Below are positions 7,822 through 17,534 of a DNA stretch of 64,000 bases, piece by piece. The stretch spans positions 6,665,001-6,729,000 of the forward strand of contig NZ_CP043627.1 in the NCBI RefSeq assembly GCF_016804325.1. Reading direction: 5' to 3'. Each line of letters opens with the position of its first letter. Position 1 is the first letter of the stretch. Below the pieces are notes generated by a model. That model searched no databases. It was not told the origin of the DNA and was given only the letters and a program-made list of their open reading frames with translations. The position numbers were made by a program, and so were the translations under genes. The DNA is from Methylobacterium aquaticum. Lineage in GTDB: Bacteria > Pseudomonadota > Alphaproteobacteria > Rhizobiales > Beijerinckiaceae.

Positions 7822-9798
7822 GTGACATCCCCCGATTCGCACGTCTCCCTGGCCGGCGCCGCCCGGCGCGCCCGTGGCCTGACCGCGCCGGCCCTGCACC
7901 GGCTGCGCGATCGCTTCGCCTCCACCGGGCCAGCCGGCCAGCCCGAGCCCGGACATGCCGCGCCCGGCGACGACGGCTTGCGCCACGACGCGCTCACCGC
8001 CTTCGGCCTCGGGCGGTCGCGCGCGGCCTCGGCCCCGCCGATGGTGGCGGCCCTGGCGCGGCTGCGCCACGTGATCCTCGGCGTCGCGGTCCTGAGCGGG
8101 GCCGTGAACCTGCTGGCGCTCGCCGGCTCGTTCTACATGCTCGAAGTCTACGACCGGGTGATCCCGAGCCGCAGCGTGCCGACGCTGGTCGGCCTGAGCC
8201 TGATCGTGCTCGTGCTCTATCTGGGCCAGGGCTATTTCGACCTGATCCGCTCGCGCCTGCTGCTCCGCGCCGGCAAGGCCTTCGACGAATCCTTGAGCCG
8301 GAACGTCTTTCGCGCCGTGGTCACCCTGCCGTTGCGCGGGCGGGCGGAGGCCGACGGCCTGCGGCCGATGCGCGACCTCGACCAGATCCGCTCCGCCCTG
8401 GCCGGCGGCGGCCCGGGCGCATTGTTCGATCTGCCCTGGATTCCGGTCTATCTCGGCCTGCTCTTCGCCTTCCACGTCTGGATCGGGCTCACTGCCCTGT
8501 TCGGGGCGCTCGCGCTCGTCGGCCTGACGGTGCTCGCCGAGATCCTCACCCGCCACCACGCCCGCGACGCCCGCGAGGCGGCGGCCGCCCGCGGCTTCGT
8601 CGCCGAGGCGAGCCGGCGCAACGCCGAGACCGTGCGGGCGATGGGCATGGAGCCCGACCTCGCCGGGCTCTGGACGAAGGTGAATGCCACGTCGCACGCC
8701 ACCCAGGAGCGCACCGCCGAGATCACGGGGGCGATCCACAACATCGCGAAGGTGCTGCGGGTGGTGCTGCAATCGGCGGTGCTCGGCGTCGGCGCCTTCC
8801 TGGTGATCCGCCAGGAGGCGACGGCCGGCGTCATCATCGCCGGCTCGATCCTGAGCGCCCGGGCGCTGGCACCGATCGACCAGGCGATCGGCTACTGGAA
8901 GACCTTCTCCGCCGCCCGCGAATGCTGGCGCCATCTCGGGGCGGCCTTGAACGCGGCCGGCGAGGAGCCGGAGGGCCTGACCCTGCCGGCGCCGCGCGAG
9001 GGGCTCACCGTCGAGCAGGCGAGCGTCGGCCCGCCCGGCGGGCCGCGCCTCACCGCCCTCGACGTCAGCCTGTCGCTGGCGGCCGGGCAGGGGCTCGGCA
9101 TCGTCGGGCACAGCGCCTCGGGCAAGTCGTCGCTCGCCCGCCTCCTCGTCGGGATCTGGCCGGCGGATCGCGGCGCGGTGCGCCTCGACGGGGCCCGCCT
9201 CGACCAGTGGCGGCCGCGGGATCTCGGGCGCCATGTCGGCTACCTGCCGCAGGAGGTCGAGCTGTTTCCCGGCACCGTGGCGGCCAACATCGCGCGCTTC
9301 CGGCCGGGGGCCGAGGCCGACGGGATCATCGCGGCGGCCAAGGCCGCCCGGGTCCACGACCTGATCCTGGCGCTCCCCGAGGGCTACCAGACCCAGATCG
9401 GCGAGCGCGGCGCGCTCTTGTCGGCCGGCCAGCGCCAGCGCCTGGCGCTCGCCCGCGCCCTCTACGGCGATCCCTTCCTGGTGGTGCTCGACGAGCCGAA
9501 CTCGAATCTCGACCAGGAGGGCGAGGCGGCGCTCACCGAGGCGATCGCCGGGGTGCGGGCGCGCGGCGGCATCGTGGTGGTGGTCGCCCACCGGCCGAGC
9601 GCGCTGGCCGCCCTCGACCAGGTGATGGTGATGGCCCAGGGCCGCGTCCAGGCGCTGGGCCCCCGCGACGAGGTCCTGCCCGCCCTCAACCGCCCCCGCC
9701 CGATGCCGGCGGAGCGCCCGATGCAAGGCATGCAGGCCGGCTCGGCGAGCTTCGCACCGGCCTTCACCCTCAAGGTCGCCCAGGGAGGGCGCGCGTGA
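7822..9798 (+). CDS. Type I secretion permease/ATPase, PrtD-like
   Basis: A 658-residue inner-membrane half-transporter that powers type I export. The first 80 residues are a polar extension without a C39 domain, followed by a six-helix membrane domain (about 85-380) containing SFYMLEVYDRVIPSRS, typical of PrtD/AprD exporters. The nucleotide-binding domain has Walker A GHSASGKSS, the signature LSAGQRQR (Ala where Gly is usual), Walker B FLVVLDEP and switch His in VVAHRPS. It starts at GTG 7822, and its stop overlaps the ATG of the HlyD gene, so the two are translationally coupled. An outer-membrane TolC partner is not in this window. Confidence 0.9.
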   Translation: MTSPDSHVSLAGAARRARGLTAPALHRLRDRFASTGPAGQPEPGHAAPGDDGLRHDALTAFGLGRSRAASAPPMVAALARLRHVILGVAVLSGAVNLLALAGSFYMLEVYDRVIPSRSVPTLVGLSLIVLVLYLGQGYFDLIRSRLLLRAGKAFDESLSRNVFRAVVTLPLRGRAEADGLRPMRDLDQIRSALAGGGPGALFDLPWIPVYLGLLFAFHVWIGLTALFGALALVGLTVLAEILTRHHARDAREAAAARGFVAEASRRNAETVRAMGMEPDLAGLWTKVNATSHATQERTAEITGAIHNIAKVLRVVLQSAVLGVGAFLVIRQEATAGVIIAGSILSARALAPIDQAIGYWKTFSAARECWRHLGAALNAAGEEPEGLTLPAPREGLTVEQASVGPPGGPRLTALDVSLSLAAGQGLGIVGHSASGKSSLARLLVGIWPADRGAVRLDGARLDQWRPRDLGRHVGYLPQEVELFPGTVAANIARFRPGAEADGIIAAAKAARVHDLILALPEGYQTQIGERGALLSAGQRQRLALARALYGDPFLVVLDEPNSNLDQEGEAALTEAIAGVRARGGIVVVVAHRPSALAALDQVMVMAQGRVQALGPRDEVLPALNRPRPMPAERPMQGMQAGSASFAPAFTLKVAQGGRA

Positions 9799-11105
9799 TG
9801 AGCCCGATCACCCCTGACACGCAGGCCTCCATCCGCCGCCACCTGCTGGCCGGCGCGATCGGCGGCGCCCTCCTGTTCGTCGGCGCCGGCGGCTGGGCGG
9901 CCACGGCGGAATTCTCCGGCGCCGTCGTCACCGCCGGCTCGCTGGTGGTCGAATCCGACGTCAAGAAGGTGCAGCACCCGACCGGCGGCGTCGTCGGCGA
10001 GTTGCGGGTGAAGAACGGCGACCGGGTCGCCGCCGGGGACGTGCTGCTGCGCCTCGACGAGACGGTGGTGCAGGCCAACCTCGCCATCGTCACCCGCTCG
10101 ATCGACGAATCGACCGCCCGCCGGGCCCGCCTCGAGGCGGAGCGCGACGGCGCCTCGGACCTCGCCGTTCCGGCCGAGCTGACCGCCCGTTCCGCCGACC
10201 CGGTGGTGGCGAGCCTGATCAACGGCGAGCGCCGCCTGTTCCAGACCCGGGCGAGCGCCCGCGAGGGCCAGAAGTCGCAGCTCGCCGAGCGCGTCGGCCA
10301 GCTCGACGAGCAGATCCGCGGCCTCGACGAGCAGATCGCCGCCAAGGCCCGCGAGATCACCCTGATCGAGCGGGAACTCGGCGGGGTGCGCGACCTGTGG
10401 GAGAAGAAGCTGGTGCCGATCCAGCGGGTGAGCGCGCTCGAGCGCGACCTCGCCCGGCTCGAGGGCGAGAAGGGGACGCTGGTCTCCACCATCGCCCAGG
10501 TGCGCGGCCGGATCACCGAGACGCGGCTCCAGATCCTCCAGATCGACCAGGACCTGCGCACCGAGGTCGGCAAGGAATTGGCCGAGATCCGCAGCAAGGT
10601 GTCGGAATATGCCGAGCGGCGCATCGCCGCCGAGGACCAGCTGCGACGGGTCGAGATCCGTGCGCCGCAGGACGGCCTCGTCCACCAGCTCGCGGTCCAC
10701 ACGGTGGGCGGGGTGGTGGCGCCGGGCGCCGAGATCATGCAGATCGTGCCGACCGCCGATCATCTCGCCGTCGAGGCCAAGCTCGCGCCGCAGGACATCG
10801 ATCAGGTCCATGTCGGGCAGGCGGCATCGTTGCGGTTCTCGGCCTTCAACCAGCGGACCACGCCGGTCGTCATGGGGACGGTGTCGCGGATCTCTCCCGA
10901 CCTGACCACCGATCCGCGGACCGGGCAGGGCACCTACACCACCCGGGTCGCCGTGTCCGACGCCGAGATGAAGCGTCTCGGCACGGTGCGCCTCACCCCC
11001 GGCATGCCGGTCGAGGCCTTCATACAGACGGAAAGCCGGACGGTGCTGAGCTTCTTCACCAAGCCGCTCACCGACCAGGTCGCGAGGGCATTCCGGGAGA
11101 AGTGA
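9798..11105 (+). CDS. Type I secretion membrane fusion protein, HlyD family
   Basis: A 435-residue periplasmic adaptor linking the ABC exporter to TolC. One membrane segment lies near residues 18-40, then a lipoyl-like half (VVGELRVKNGDRVAAGDVLL), a long coiled coil (about 85-290, repeated LDEQI segments), a second half-motif (VEIRAPQDGLVHQL) and a beta-barrel C-terminus with the family motif RLTPGMPVEAFI. It overlaps the ABC gene stop by one base. A hairpin downstream probably ends the operon. Confidence 0.92.
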   Translation: MSPITPDTQASIRRHLLAGAIGGALLFVGAGGWAATAEFSGAVVTAGSLVVESDVKKVQHPTGGVVGELRVKNGDRVAAGDVLLRLDETVVQANLAIVTRSIDESTARRARLEAERDGASDLAVPAELTARSADPVVASLINGERRLFQTRASAREGQKSQLAERVGQLDEQIRGLDEQIAAKAREITLIERELGGVRDLWEKKLVPIQRVSALERDLARLEGEKGTLVSTIAQVRGRITETRLQILQIDQDLRTEVGKELAEIRSKVSEYAERRIAAEDQLRRVEIRAPQDGLVHQLAVHTVGGVVAPGAEIMQIVPTADHLAVEAKLAPQDIDQVHVGQAASLRFSAFNQRTTPVVMGTVSRISPDLTTDPRTGQGTYTTRVAVSDAEMKRLGTVRLTPGMPVEAFIQTESRTVLSFFTKPLTDQVARAFREK

Positions 11106-11122
11106 GAAAAGGGAACCGAGGG

Positions 11123-11152
11123 CGAGGCCCGTCCCGCGCGGGACGGGCCTCG
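11123..11152. terminator. Perfect 15-bp inverted repeat between convergent genes
   Basis: A 30-base perfect palindrome 18 bases after the HlyD stop. Its left arm is CGAGGCCCGTCCCGC. It sits between the rightward HlyD gene and a leftward 30-codon frame, so it could end transcription from both sides, although no T run follows. Confidence 0.55.
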
Positions 11153-11163
11153 CGGCGATTGCG

Positions 11164-11256
11164 TCAGCCGCCGATGGCGCCGGTCACGCCGACCACGGCC
11201 ACCAAGAGCCCGCAGGCCAGGACACCGATCATCGCGTAGGTGATGGTCTTCAGCAT
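11164..11256 (-). CDS. Possible 30-residue single-pass membrane peptide
   Basis: A short frame from ATG 11256 to TGA 11164. It starts MLKTITYAMIGVLACGLL and is almost wholly hydrophobic, ending in VTGAIGG. GAGGACC lies upstream as a ribosome-binding site. It fits a tiny membrane peptide of unknown role, but it is short enough to be chance. It stands alone, convergent with the HlyD gene. Confidence 0.4.
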   Translation of the reverse strand: MLKTITYAMIGVLACGLLVAVVGVTGAIGG

Positions 11257-11547
11257 CAAGGGTCCTCGTCATGCCGGGTTGGTTGGTGCCCGCCTCACGC
11301 AAGCGACGCGCCAGCGCGTCGATCGGGGGCGGGCGGCTCCGGGATAGAACGACGAACGCAGCGGAAGGTTCACCGCACCGCACAAACCGCGCATGCCCGA
11401 TTGAGACGGGGGCGTCGGAATGTGCGGTGGCGCACGTTGCGGATGATCCTCACAGGTCGCGCGCCCCGCACCCTTCCCCCGTCTCGGCAGGGCTGGCCGG
11501 GGAAAGGGATGCGATCGCCCGGGCCTCCCCGGGGCCGCGTCGGCACC
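11257..11547. other. Intergenic region, nothing recognised
   Basis: About 290 bases between the 30-residue frame and the gatB stop. No credible gene, tRNA or hairpin with a T run was seen. Confidence 0.4.
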
Positions 11548-13020
11548 TCACTCGATGCCGAGCTTCGCCTTCAGCAGCGCGTTCACCGCCGCCGGGTTGG
11601 CCTTGCCGCCCGTCGCCTTCATGGTCTGGCCGACGAACCAGCCGAGCAGGGTGGGCTTCGCCTTGGCCTGCTCGACCTTCTCGGGGTTGGCCGCGATGAT
11701 CTGGTCGATCGCCGCCTCGATCGCCCCGGTATCGGTGACCTGGCGCAGGCCCCGGCTCTCGACGATCTGGCGCGGCTCGCCGCCCTCGCTCCAGACGATC
11801 TCGAACACGTCCTTGGCGATCTTGCCCGAGATGGTGTTGTCGCCGATGAGGTCGACGATGGCGCCGAGCTGGGCGGCGGAGACCGGGCTGTCCTCGATCG
11901 ACTTAGCCTCCTTGTTCAGGCGGCCGAACAGCTCGTTGATGACCCAGTTCGCCGCGATCTTGCCGTCGCGGCCCTTGGCCACCGCCTCGAAATAGTCGGC
12001 GGAGGCCCGCTCGGCCACCAGCACCGTCGCGTCGTAGGGCGACAGGCCGTAGGCCTCGATGAAGCGGGCCTTCTTGGCGTCGGGCAGTTCCGGCAGGCCG
12101 GCGGCCAGCCCATCGACGAAGGCCTGGTCGAATTCGAGCGGCAGCAGGTCCGGATCGGGGAAGTAGCGGTAATCGTGCGCCTCTTCCTTCGAGCGCATCG
12201 AGCGCGTCTCGCCCTTGGTCGGGTCGAACAGGCGGGTCTCCTGGTCGATCGTGCCGCCATCCTCGATGATGGCGATCTGGCGCCGCGCCTCGACCTCGAT
12301 CGCCTGGCCGATGAAGCGGATCGAGTTGACGTTCTTGATCTCGCAGCGGGTGCCGAAGGGGTCGCCGACCTTGCGGACCGAGACGTTCACGTCGGCGCGA
12401 AGGTTGCCCTTCTCCATGTCGCCGTCGCAGGTGCCGAGGTAGCGCAGGATGGTGCGCAGCTTCGTCACGTAGGCCTTGGCCTCCTCCGACGAGCGCAGGT
12501 CCGGCTTCGAGACGATCTCCATCAGCGCCACGCCCGACCGGTTGAGGTCGACGAAGCTCATCGTCGGGGACTGGTCGTGCAGCGACTTGCCGGCATCCTG
12601 CTCCAGGTGCAGGCGCTCGATCCCGACCGTGATGCTCTCGCCGTCGGGGAGGTCGACCAGCACCTCGCCCTCGCCGACGATCGGGCTCTTGTACTGGCTG
12701 ATCTGGTAGCCCTGGGGTAGGTCCGGGTAGAAGTAGTTCTTCCGGTCGAACACCGAGCGGTGGTTGATCTGCGCCTTGAGGCCCAGACCCGTGCGCACGG
12801 CCTGGGCGACGCATTCGCGGTTGATCACCGGCAGCATGCCGGGCATCGCGGCGTCGACCAGCGAGACGTTGTCGTTCGGCTCGGCGCCGAAGGCGGTCGG
12901 CGCGCCGGAAAACAGCTTGGAGCGGCTGGTGACCTGGGCATGGATCTCCATGCCGATCACCACCTCCCAGTCGCCCAGCGCGCCCTTGATCAGCTTCTTG
13001 GGGTTCACGGGAGCGTTCAT
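11548..13020 (-). CDS. gatB: Aspartyl/glutamyl-tRNA amidotransferase subunit B
   Basis: 490 residues, the usual family length. GatB phosphorylates mischarged Glu-tRNA(Gln) or Asp-tRNA(Asn) so that ammonia from GatA can amidate it. The signature stretch [20 protein letters not shown] follows a 20-residue lead. Later come [37 protein letters not shown], and the C-terminal tRNA-binding YqeY-like domain ([20 protein letters not shown]). It is the last gene of the leftward gatC-gatA-membrane protein-gatB set. Confidence 0.97.
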   Translation of the reverse strand: MNAPVNPKKLIKGALGDWEVVIGMEIHAQVTSRSKLFSGAPTAFGAEPNDNVSLVDAAMPGMLPVINRECVAQAVRTGLGLKAQINHRSVFDRKNYFYPDLPQGYQISQYKSPIVGEGEVLVDLPDGESITVGIERLHLEQDAGKSLHDQSPTMSFVDLNRSGVALMEIVSKPDLRSSEEAKAYVTKLRTILRYLGTCDGDMEKGNLRADVNVSVRKVGDPFGTRCEIKNVNSIRFIGQAIEVEARRQIAIIEDGGTIDQETRLFDPTKGETRSMRSKEEAHDYRYFPDPDLLPLEFDQAFVDGLAAGLPELPDAKKARFIEAYGLSPYDATVLVAERASADYFEAVAKGRDGKIAANWVINELFGRLNKEAKSIEDSPVSAAQLGAIVDLIGDNTISGKIAKDVFEIVWSEGGEPRQIVESRGLRQVTDTGAIEAAIDQIIAANPEKVEQAKAKPTLLGWFVGQTMKATGGKANPAAVNALLKAKLGIE

Positions 13021-13107
13021 GAGGGTCTCGGATTCTCGCAGGATCGTCCCCTCTCCCGCAGGAAAGAGGATGGTTTCCCGACTAGTAGGAAGGGCCGCGC
13101 GAAGCCG

Positions 13108-13416
13108 TCAAGCGCGCGGCGCGATCGTCCGCCGGGCGGTGTAGCCGACGATCGCGTAGATCAGCGCCGCCGCGGTGCGGACGGGGAAGAAGGTCGGGAG
13201 TTCCCGTCCGATCGGGGCCGGCCAGGGCACGCCGATGCCGGTCAGCACCCACGACACCAGCACCGAGCCGACCAGCGCGATCATCGCGACGAGGACGACC
13301 TTGCCGAACTGGTCCGCCTTCCAGCCGAGATACAGGGCGAGCCCGATCAGGACGGGATCGAACGCCGCCATGATCCAGACTTCGGGCGGGTAGTAGGGAA
13401 CGGTCGGGTGGTTCAC
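13108..13416 (-). CDS. Small membrane protein between gatA and gatB
   Basis: 102 residues starting at GTG 13416, whose GTGA overlaps the gatA stop, a sign of translational coupling. Three hydrophobic segments fit helices: around [30 protein letters not shown] and [16 protein letters not shown]. It resembles small uncharacterised membrane proteins; I cannot assign a function. Its place inside the amidotransferase operon is probably historical rather than functional (inference). Confidence 0.75.
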   Translation of the reverse strand: MNHPTVPYYPPEVWIMAAFDPVLIGLALYLGWKADQFGKVVLVAMIALVGSVLVSWVLTGIGVPWPAPIGRELPTFFPVRTAAALIYAIVGYTARRTIAPRA

Positions 13417-14906
13417 GCCCACCACGCCTGCGGCAGGGCGATGCGGCCCGCCGCCTCCTCGATCACCTGGCCCGCCGCGAACAGGGTCTCCTCGTCGAAG
13501 GGCCGGCCGATCAGCTGGAGGCCGAGCGGCAGACCCTGCGCGTCGAGGCCCGCCGGCACCGCGAGGCCCGGAAGGCCGGCCATGTTCACCGTCACGGTGA
13601 ACACGTCGAGGAGGTACATCTCGACCGGGTCGGCCTTGGCCTTCTCGCCGAAGCCGAAGGCGGCGGACGGGGTGGTGGGGGTGAGGATCGCGTCGACGCC
13701 CGAGGCGTAGACCTGTTCGAAGTCGCGCTTGATCAGCGTGCGGATCTTCTGCGCCCGGACGTAATAGGCGTCGTAATAGCCGGCCGAGAGCACGTAGGTG
13801 CCGATCATGATCCGGCGCTTGACCTCGCGGCCGAAGCCGGCGGCGCGGGTCGCCTCGTACATCCCGGCGATGTCCTTGCCCGGGACGCGCAACCCGTAGC
13901 GGACGCCGTCGTAGCGGGCGAGGTTCGAGGAGGCCTCGGCCGGGGCGACGATGTAGTAGGCCGGCAGAGCATACTTGGTGTGCGGCAGCGAGACCTCGAC
14001 CACCTTGGCGCCGGCCGCGCGCAGCCAGTCGGCGCCCTGCTGCCACAGCCGCTCGATCTCGGCGGGCATCCCGTCGACCCGGTACTCCTTCGGGATGCCG
14101 ATGGTCAGGCCCTTCACGCCGCGATTCACCGCCGCCTCGAAATCGGGGACGGGCAGGTTGACCGAGGTCGTGTCCTTGTCGTCGTGCCCGGACATCGAGG
14201 TCAGCAGGATCGCGGTGTCCTGCACCGTGCGGGCGATCGGCCCGGCCTGGTCGAGGGACGACGCGAAGGCGACGGTGCCCCAGCGCGAGCAGCGGCCGTA
14301 GGTGGGCTTGATGCCGACCGTGCCGGTGAAGGCCGCCGGCTGGCGGATCGAGCCGCCGGTATCGGTGGCGGTGGCGCCCAGGCACAGGCGGGCGGCGACC
14401 GCGGCGGCCGAGCCGCCCGACGAACCGCCGGGCACCAGCTTGGTGTCGGAATCCCTGCGCCGCCAGGGCGAGATCACCGGGCCGTAGGCGCTGGTCTCGT
14501 TCGAGGAGCCCATGGCGAACTCGTCGAGGTTCAGCTTGCCGAGCATCACCGCGCCGTCGCGCCACAGGTTGTGGGTGACGGTGGATTCGTAGTGCGGCTG
14601 GAAGCCGTCGAGGATCTTCGAGCCCGCCGTGGTGGTCACCCCGTGGGTGCAGAACAGGTCCTTGATGCCGAGCGGCAGCCCCTCGAGGGGCCGGGCCTCG
14701 CCGGCGGCGAGCTTATGGTCGGCGACGTCGGCCATGGCGAGGGCCCGGTCGGGCGTCTCGAGCAGGTAGGCGTTGAGCACGCGGGCCTTCTCGATCGCCG
14801 AGAGATGGGCTTGGGTCAGCTCCCGGGCGGAGAAGTCCTTGGCCCGCAGGCCGTCGCGGGCCTGCGCCAGGGTGAGGTCGGTCAGCTCTGCCGGCTTGGT
14901 GCTCAC
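13413..14906 (-). CDS. gatA: Aspartyl/glutamyl-tRNA amidotransferase subunit A
   Basis: 497 residues from GTG 14906. GatA is the glutaminase of the GatCAB complex. The amidase-signature triad is visible: Lys in [12 protein letters not shown], cis-Ser and nucleophile in [17 protein letters not shown], and [14 protein letters not shown] preferred the GTG, with AGGA about 14 bases upstream, over an ATG at 14942 that lacks a binding site. Downstream it overlaps the small membrane gene; gatC lies 74 bases upstream. Confidence 0.96.
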   Translation of the reverse strand: MSTKPAELTDLTLAQARDGLRAKDFSARELTQAHLSAIEKARVLNAYLLETPDRALAMADVADHKLAAGEARPLEGLPLGIKDLFCTHGVTTTAGSKILDGFQPHYESTVTHNLWRDGAVMLGKLNLDEFAMGSSNETSAYGPVISPWRRRDSDTKLVPGGSSGGSAAAVAARLCLGATATDTGGSIRQPAAFTGTVGIKPTYGRCSRWGTVAFASSLDQAGPIARTVQDTAILLTSMSGHDDKDTTSVNLPVPDFEAAVNRGVKGLTIGIPKEYRVDGMPAEIERLWQQGADWLRAAGAKVVEVSLPHTKYALPAYYIVAPAEASSNLARYDGVRYGLRVPGKDIAGMYEATRAAGFGREVKRRIMIGTYVLSAGYYDAYYVRAQKIRTLIKRDFEQVYASGVDAILTPTTPSAAFGFGEKAKADPVEMYLLDVFTVTVNMAGLPGLAVPAGLDAQGLPLGLQLIGRPFDEETLFAAGQVIEEAAGRIALPQAWWA

Positions 14907-14980
14907 GATCGTCTCGTCCTGTCGGGGCCTGGCGGCCGCCATGGGTGCGCTGTCGTCGGTCTCGGTGGTCTCGAACGCGA

Positions 14981-15268
14981 CTACTCGACGACCTTCGGCA
15001 CCACGAAGTAGTTGTCCTCGGTCAGCGGCGCGTTGAACACGATCTCGCGGGCATGCCCGCCATCGGTGATCACGTCCTCGCGGCTCTTCATCGCCATCGG
15101 GGTCACCGAGGTCATCGGTTCGACATCCGCGACGTCGACCGCGTCGAGCTGCTCGACGAAGGACAGGATGGCGTTGAGTTCGTCCTGGAGCGGCGCCACC
15201 TCGTCGTCGGTGACCGCGATCCGCGCCAGATGCGCGATGCGCCGGACCGTCTTGGCGTCGACCGACAT
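14981..15268 (-). CDS. gatC: Aspartyl/glutamyl-tRNA amidotransferase subunit C
   Basis: 95 residues, the family norm. GatC wraps around the GatA/GatB interface and stabilises the complex. The start is [19 protein letters not shown], the usual GatC opening, then [16 protein letters not shown] and a C-terminus ending in VVE. It is the first gene of the leftward gat set. Confidence 0.95.
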   Translation of the reverse strand: MSVDAKTVRRIAHLARIAVTDDEVAPLQDELNAILSFVEQLDAVDVADVEPMTSVTPMAMKSREDVITDGGHAREIVFNAPLTEDNYFVVPKVVE

Positions 15269-15380
15269 GGGCACTCCGTTCGGACAAGCGGGAAACCGGG
15301 CTCGTCGAAAGCCCGGCGGCCGGTTCACGGCCGCGAGGCGCTATAACACCGGCTTTCGCGCTGCCGCAACGGGCGGGTGG

Positions 15381-15806
15381 TCAGGCCGCCGGCCGCTGGA
15401 GCGGAAGCGCCGCGATGTCGTGGGCCCGGCTGATCGGCGCCTCGATCATCACCGCCCGCGGCTTGAAGGTCCGGCGCGCCTCCATGCCGCCGGTATAGAG
15501 CACGGCGGCCGCGGTCAGCAGCATCAGCTTGTGCTTGCGCGGCATCCGCCGGGGGGCACCGGCCTGCGGCGCCGGCTCGTCCGGGAGAGCCGCGGCCCGG
15601 CAGATCCGGCGGCCGATGGCCAGGATCGCCTCGGCCGGCACCCGGCGGGCCGGGGCCGCCGGAGCGAAGCTCCCGCCCCGCAGCGGGCTCGCACCACCGT
15701 CGAGGTCGAGGGTCGTCCGCCCCTGGGCCGGAGCGCCGGGCTGCGGCGCGGGGACTTCGTCCTGCCGGCCGGGGCCGGACGAGAAGGGGAGGATGACGGC
15801 AGCCAC
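15381..15806 (-). CDS. Hypothetical basic protein
   Basis: 141 residues from a GTG, Pro/Ala-rich with a basic middle (RRMPRKHKLM) followed by one possible membrane segment (LLTAAAVLYTGG). No domain was recognised. Codon use looks like that of neighbouring genes, which is the main support. It lies 112 bases upstream of gatC on the same strand. Confidence 0.5.
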   Translation of the reverse strand: MAAVILPFSSGPGRQDEVPAPQPGAPAQGRTTLDLDGGASPLRGGSFAPAAPARRVPAEAILAIGRRICRAAALPDEPAPQAGAPRRMPRKHKLMLLTAAAVLYTGGMEARRTFKPRAVMIEAPISRAHDIAALPLQRPAA

Positions 15807-15952
15807 GGCGACCTCGGTGCGGGGAGACGAGCGATTAACGTTTCGTTAATCTCGCCAGTGCCGCCCCGCTACGTCAACCTTTCGTTAACCCTAACGGCGC
15901 CGTCCGTGCAGGTCCGCGAGGGCCGCCCCGGGGGAGGGCGGCCGCCGGTCCC

Positions 15953-16651
15953 CTACACCGTGACGGCGGTGCCCTTGTGCGGCACGACCACCTGCACGCC
16001 GCTGCCGTCGAGCGCGGACACGAAGCGCTCGGCGCTCTGGTCGACGATCGGGAAGGAGCCGTAATGGCAGGGAATCACCGCCTTCGGCTTGAAGAAGCGC
16101 TTCACCGCCAGCGCCGCGGTCTCGGCCCCCATGGTGAAGCGGTCGCCGATCGGCACCATCAGCACGTCGGGCCGGTAGATCTCCTGGATCAACGCCATGT
16201 CGCCGAAGATGTCGGTGTCGCCCATGTGGTAGATCGTCGGCTCGCCCTCGGCGCGCACGATCACGCCGTTCGGCAGGCCGAGCGGCACCGTCACCCCGGC
16301 CTCGCTCATGCCGGCCGAGTGGTCGGCCCGCACCAGGCTGACCCGGAAACCCCCGACGTCGACGGTGCCGCCGGTATTCATCGGCTCCAGTTTCGTCACG
16401 CCCTTCGAGGACAGCCACATGCACAGGTCGTAGTTGGTGACGACCGTGGCGCCGGTCTCACCGGCGATCTCGACCGTATCGCCGACATGGTCGCCGTGGC
16501 CGTGGGTGACGAGGATGTGGGTCGCGCCCGCGGTCGCCGCCTTGCGGTCGCCCTCGAAGGCCGGGTTGCCGCTGAAGAACGGATCGATCAACACGTGGTG
16601 GGAGCCGAAATCGAGGCGGAAGGTGGAATGGCCGAACCAGGTGATGCGCAT
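15953..16651 (-). CDS. UPF0173 metal-dependent hydrolase
   Basis: 232 residues with a metallo-beta-lactamase fold. The zinc-binding motif is [10 protein letters not shown] (residues about 50-59), with further His/Asp in [12 protein letters not shown] and [11 protein letters not shown]. It matches the UPF0173/YtkL family, whose physiological substrate is unknown. No signal peptide, so cytoplasmic. It is divergent from ruvX across 104 bases. Confidence 0.9.
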   Translation of the reverse strand: MRITWFGHSTFRLDFGSHHVLIDPFFSGNPAFEGDRKAATAGATHILVTHGHGDHVGDTVEIAGETGATVVTNYDLCMWLSSKGVTKLEPMNTGGTVDVGGFRVSLVRADHSAGMSEAGVTVPLGLPNGVIVRAEGEPTIYHMGDTDIFGDMALIQEIYRPDVLMVPIGDRFTMGAETAALAVKRFFKPKAVIPCHYGSFPIVDQSAERFVSALDGSGVQVVVPHKGTAVTV

Positions 16652-16755
16652 CGGATGACCTCCGGGCGAAGGATTTTTCGGAATGGGCGGCCGGCCGCCC
16701 GGACGCTCGGGCGGGGTAGGGCCGGCAGAGCCTACCTAACGCGCGGAGGCCGACC

Positions 16756-17253
16756 GTGAACCGGGAGACGATCGCAGCTTTTGCCGCCGAGTCGCGCGGC
16801 GGCGCCCGCCTGCTCGGGCTCGATCTCGGCACCAAGACGATCGGGCTCGCCCTCTCGGACGTGCAGCGCCGGATCGCCTCGCCGCTGGAGACGATCCGGC
16901 GGGTCAAGTTCACGCCCGATGCCGCGGCCCTGGCGGCGATCGCGACGAAGCACGCGGTCGGTGGGCTGGTGGTCGGGCTGCCGCTCAACATGGACGGCAG
17001 CGAGGGCCCGCGGGTGCAATCGACCCGGGCCTTCGTCCGCAACCTCAAACCCATCCTGCCCCTGCCGGTGCTGTTCTGGGACGAGCGTCTGTCGACGGCC
17101 GCCGTCACCCGCACCCTGCTCGAGGCCGATGCCTCACGGGCGCGGCGCGGCGAACTCGTCGACAAGCTGGCGGCCGCCTACATCCTGCAGGGCTGCCTGG
17201 ATGTGCTCGACGGGCTGCGTGAGGATGGGGAGGAGGATTTTTCGGAGGGGTAG
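16756..17253 (+). CDS. ruvX: Putative pre-16S rRNA nuclease / Holliday junction resolvase-like protein
   Basis: 165 residues from GTG 16756. RuvX/YqgF is an RNase H-fold nuclease implicated in 16S rRNA 5' maturation. The RNase H start [17 protein letters not shown] and the acidic motif [14 protein letters not shown] are both intact. In Hyphomicrobiales it usually sits near pyrB-pyrC-plsY-dprA, as here, except that topA intervenes in the opposite orientation. Confidence 0.93.
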   Translation: MNRETIAAFAAESRGGARLLGLDLGTKTIGLALSDVQRRIASPLETIRRVKFTPDAAALAAIATKHAVGGLVVGLPLNMDGSEGPRVQSTRAFVRNLKPILPLPVLFWDERLSTAAVTRTLLEADASRARRGELVDKLAAAYILQGCLDVLDGLREDGEEDFSEG

Positions 17254-17310
17254 GGCGCTGCCGCTTCAACCCTCCGCCCCTCTGCGCAGGGCTGTCCGGG
17301 GAAAGGAATG

Positions 17311-17478
17311 GCGCGCCTCCCCTCTCCCGTGTGGGAGAGGGGCCGGGGGTGAGGGTGACACGCTTCCGTGTAAAGCTGTGACCGTTGTGCTGGCAGCTCC
17401 ACGGTACGCGCTATACGCGGCACCGTAGCACCCTCACCCCTACCCCTCTCCCACACGGGAGAGGGGATCCCGCGCCTC
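17311..17478. repeat. Long inverted-repeat intergenic element, family B copy 3
   Basis: The left arm CCTCCCCTCTCCCGTGTGGG pairs with the right arm CCCACACGGGAGAGGGGATC near 17450-17470; inner GGGTGAGGGTG and CACCCTCACCCC also pair. It lies between convergent ruvX and topA and could end both transcripts. Same family as the copies at 635, 7516 and 21497. Confidence 0.78.
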
Positions 17479-17534
17479 TTCTTTTCCCCGGACAACTCTC
17501 CCCCGCAGAAGGGGGAGGGTTCAGGCGCAGTCCC

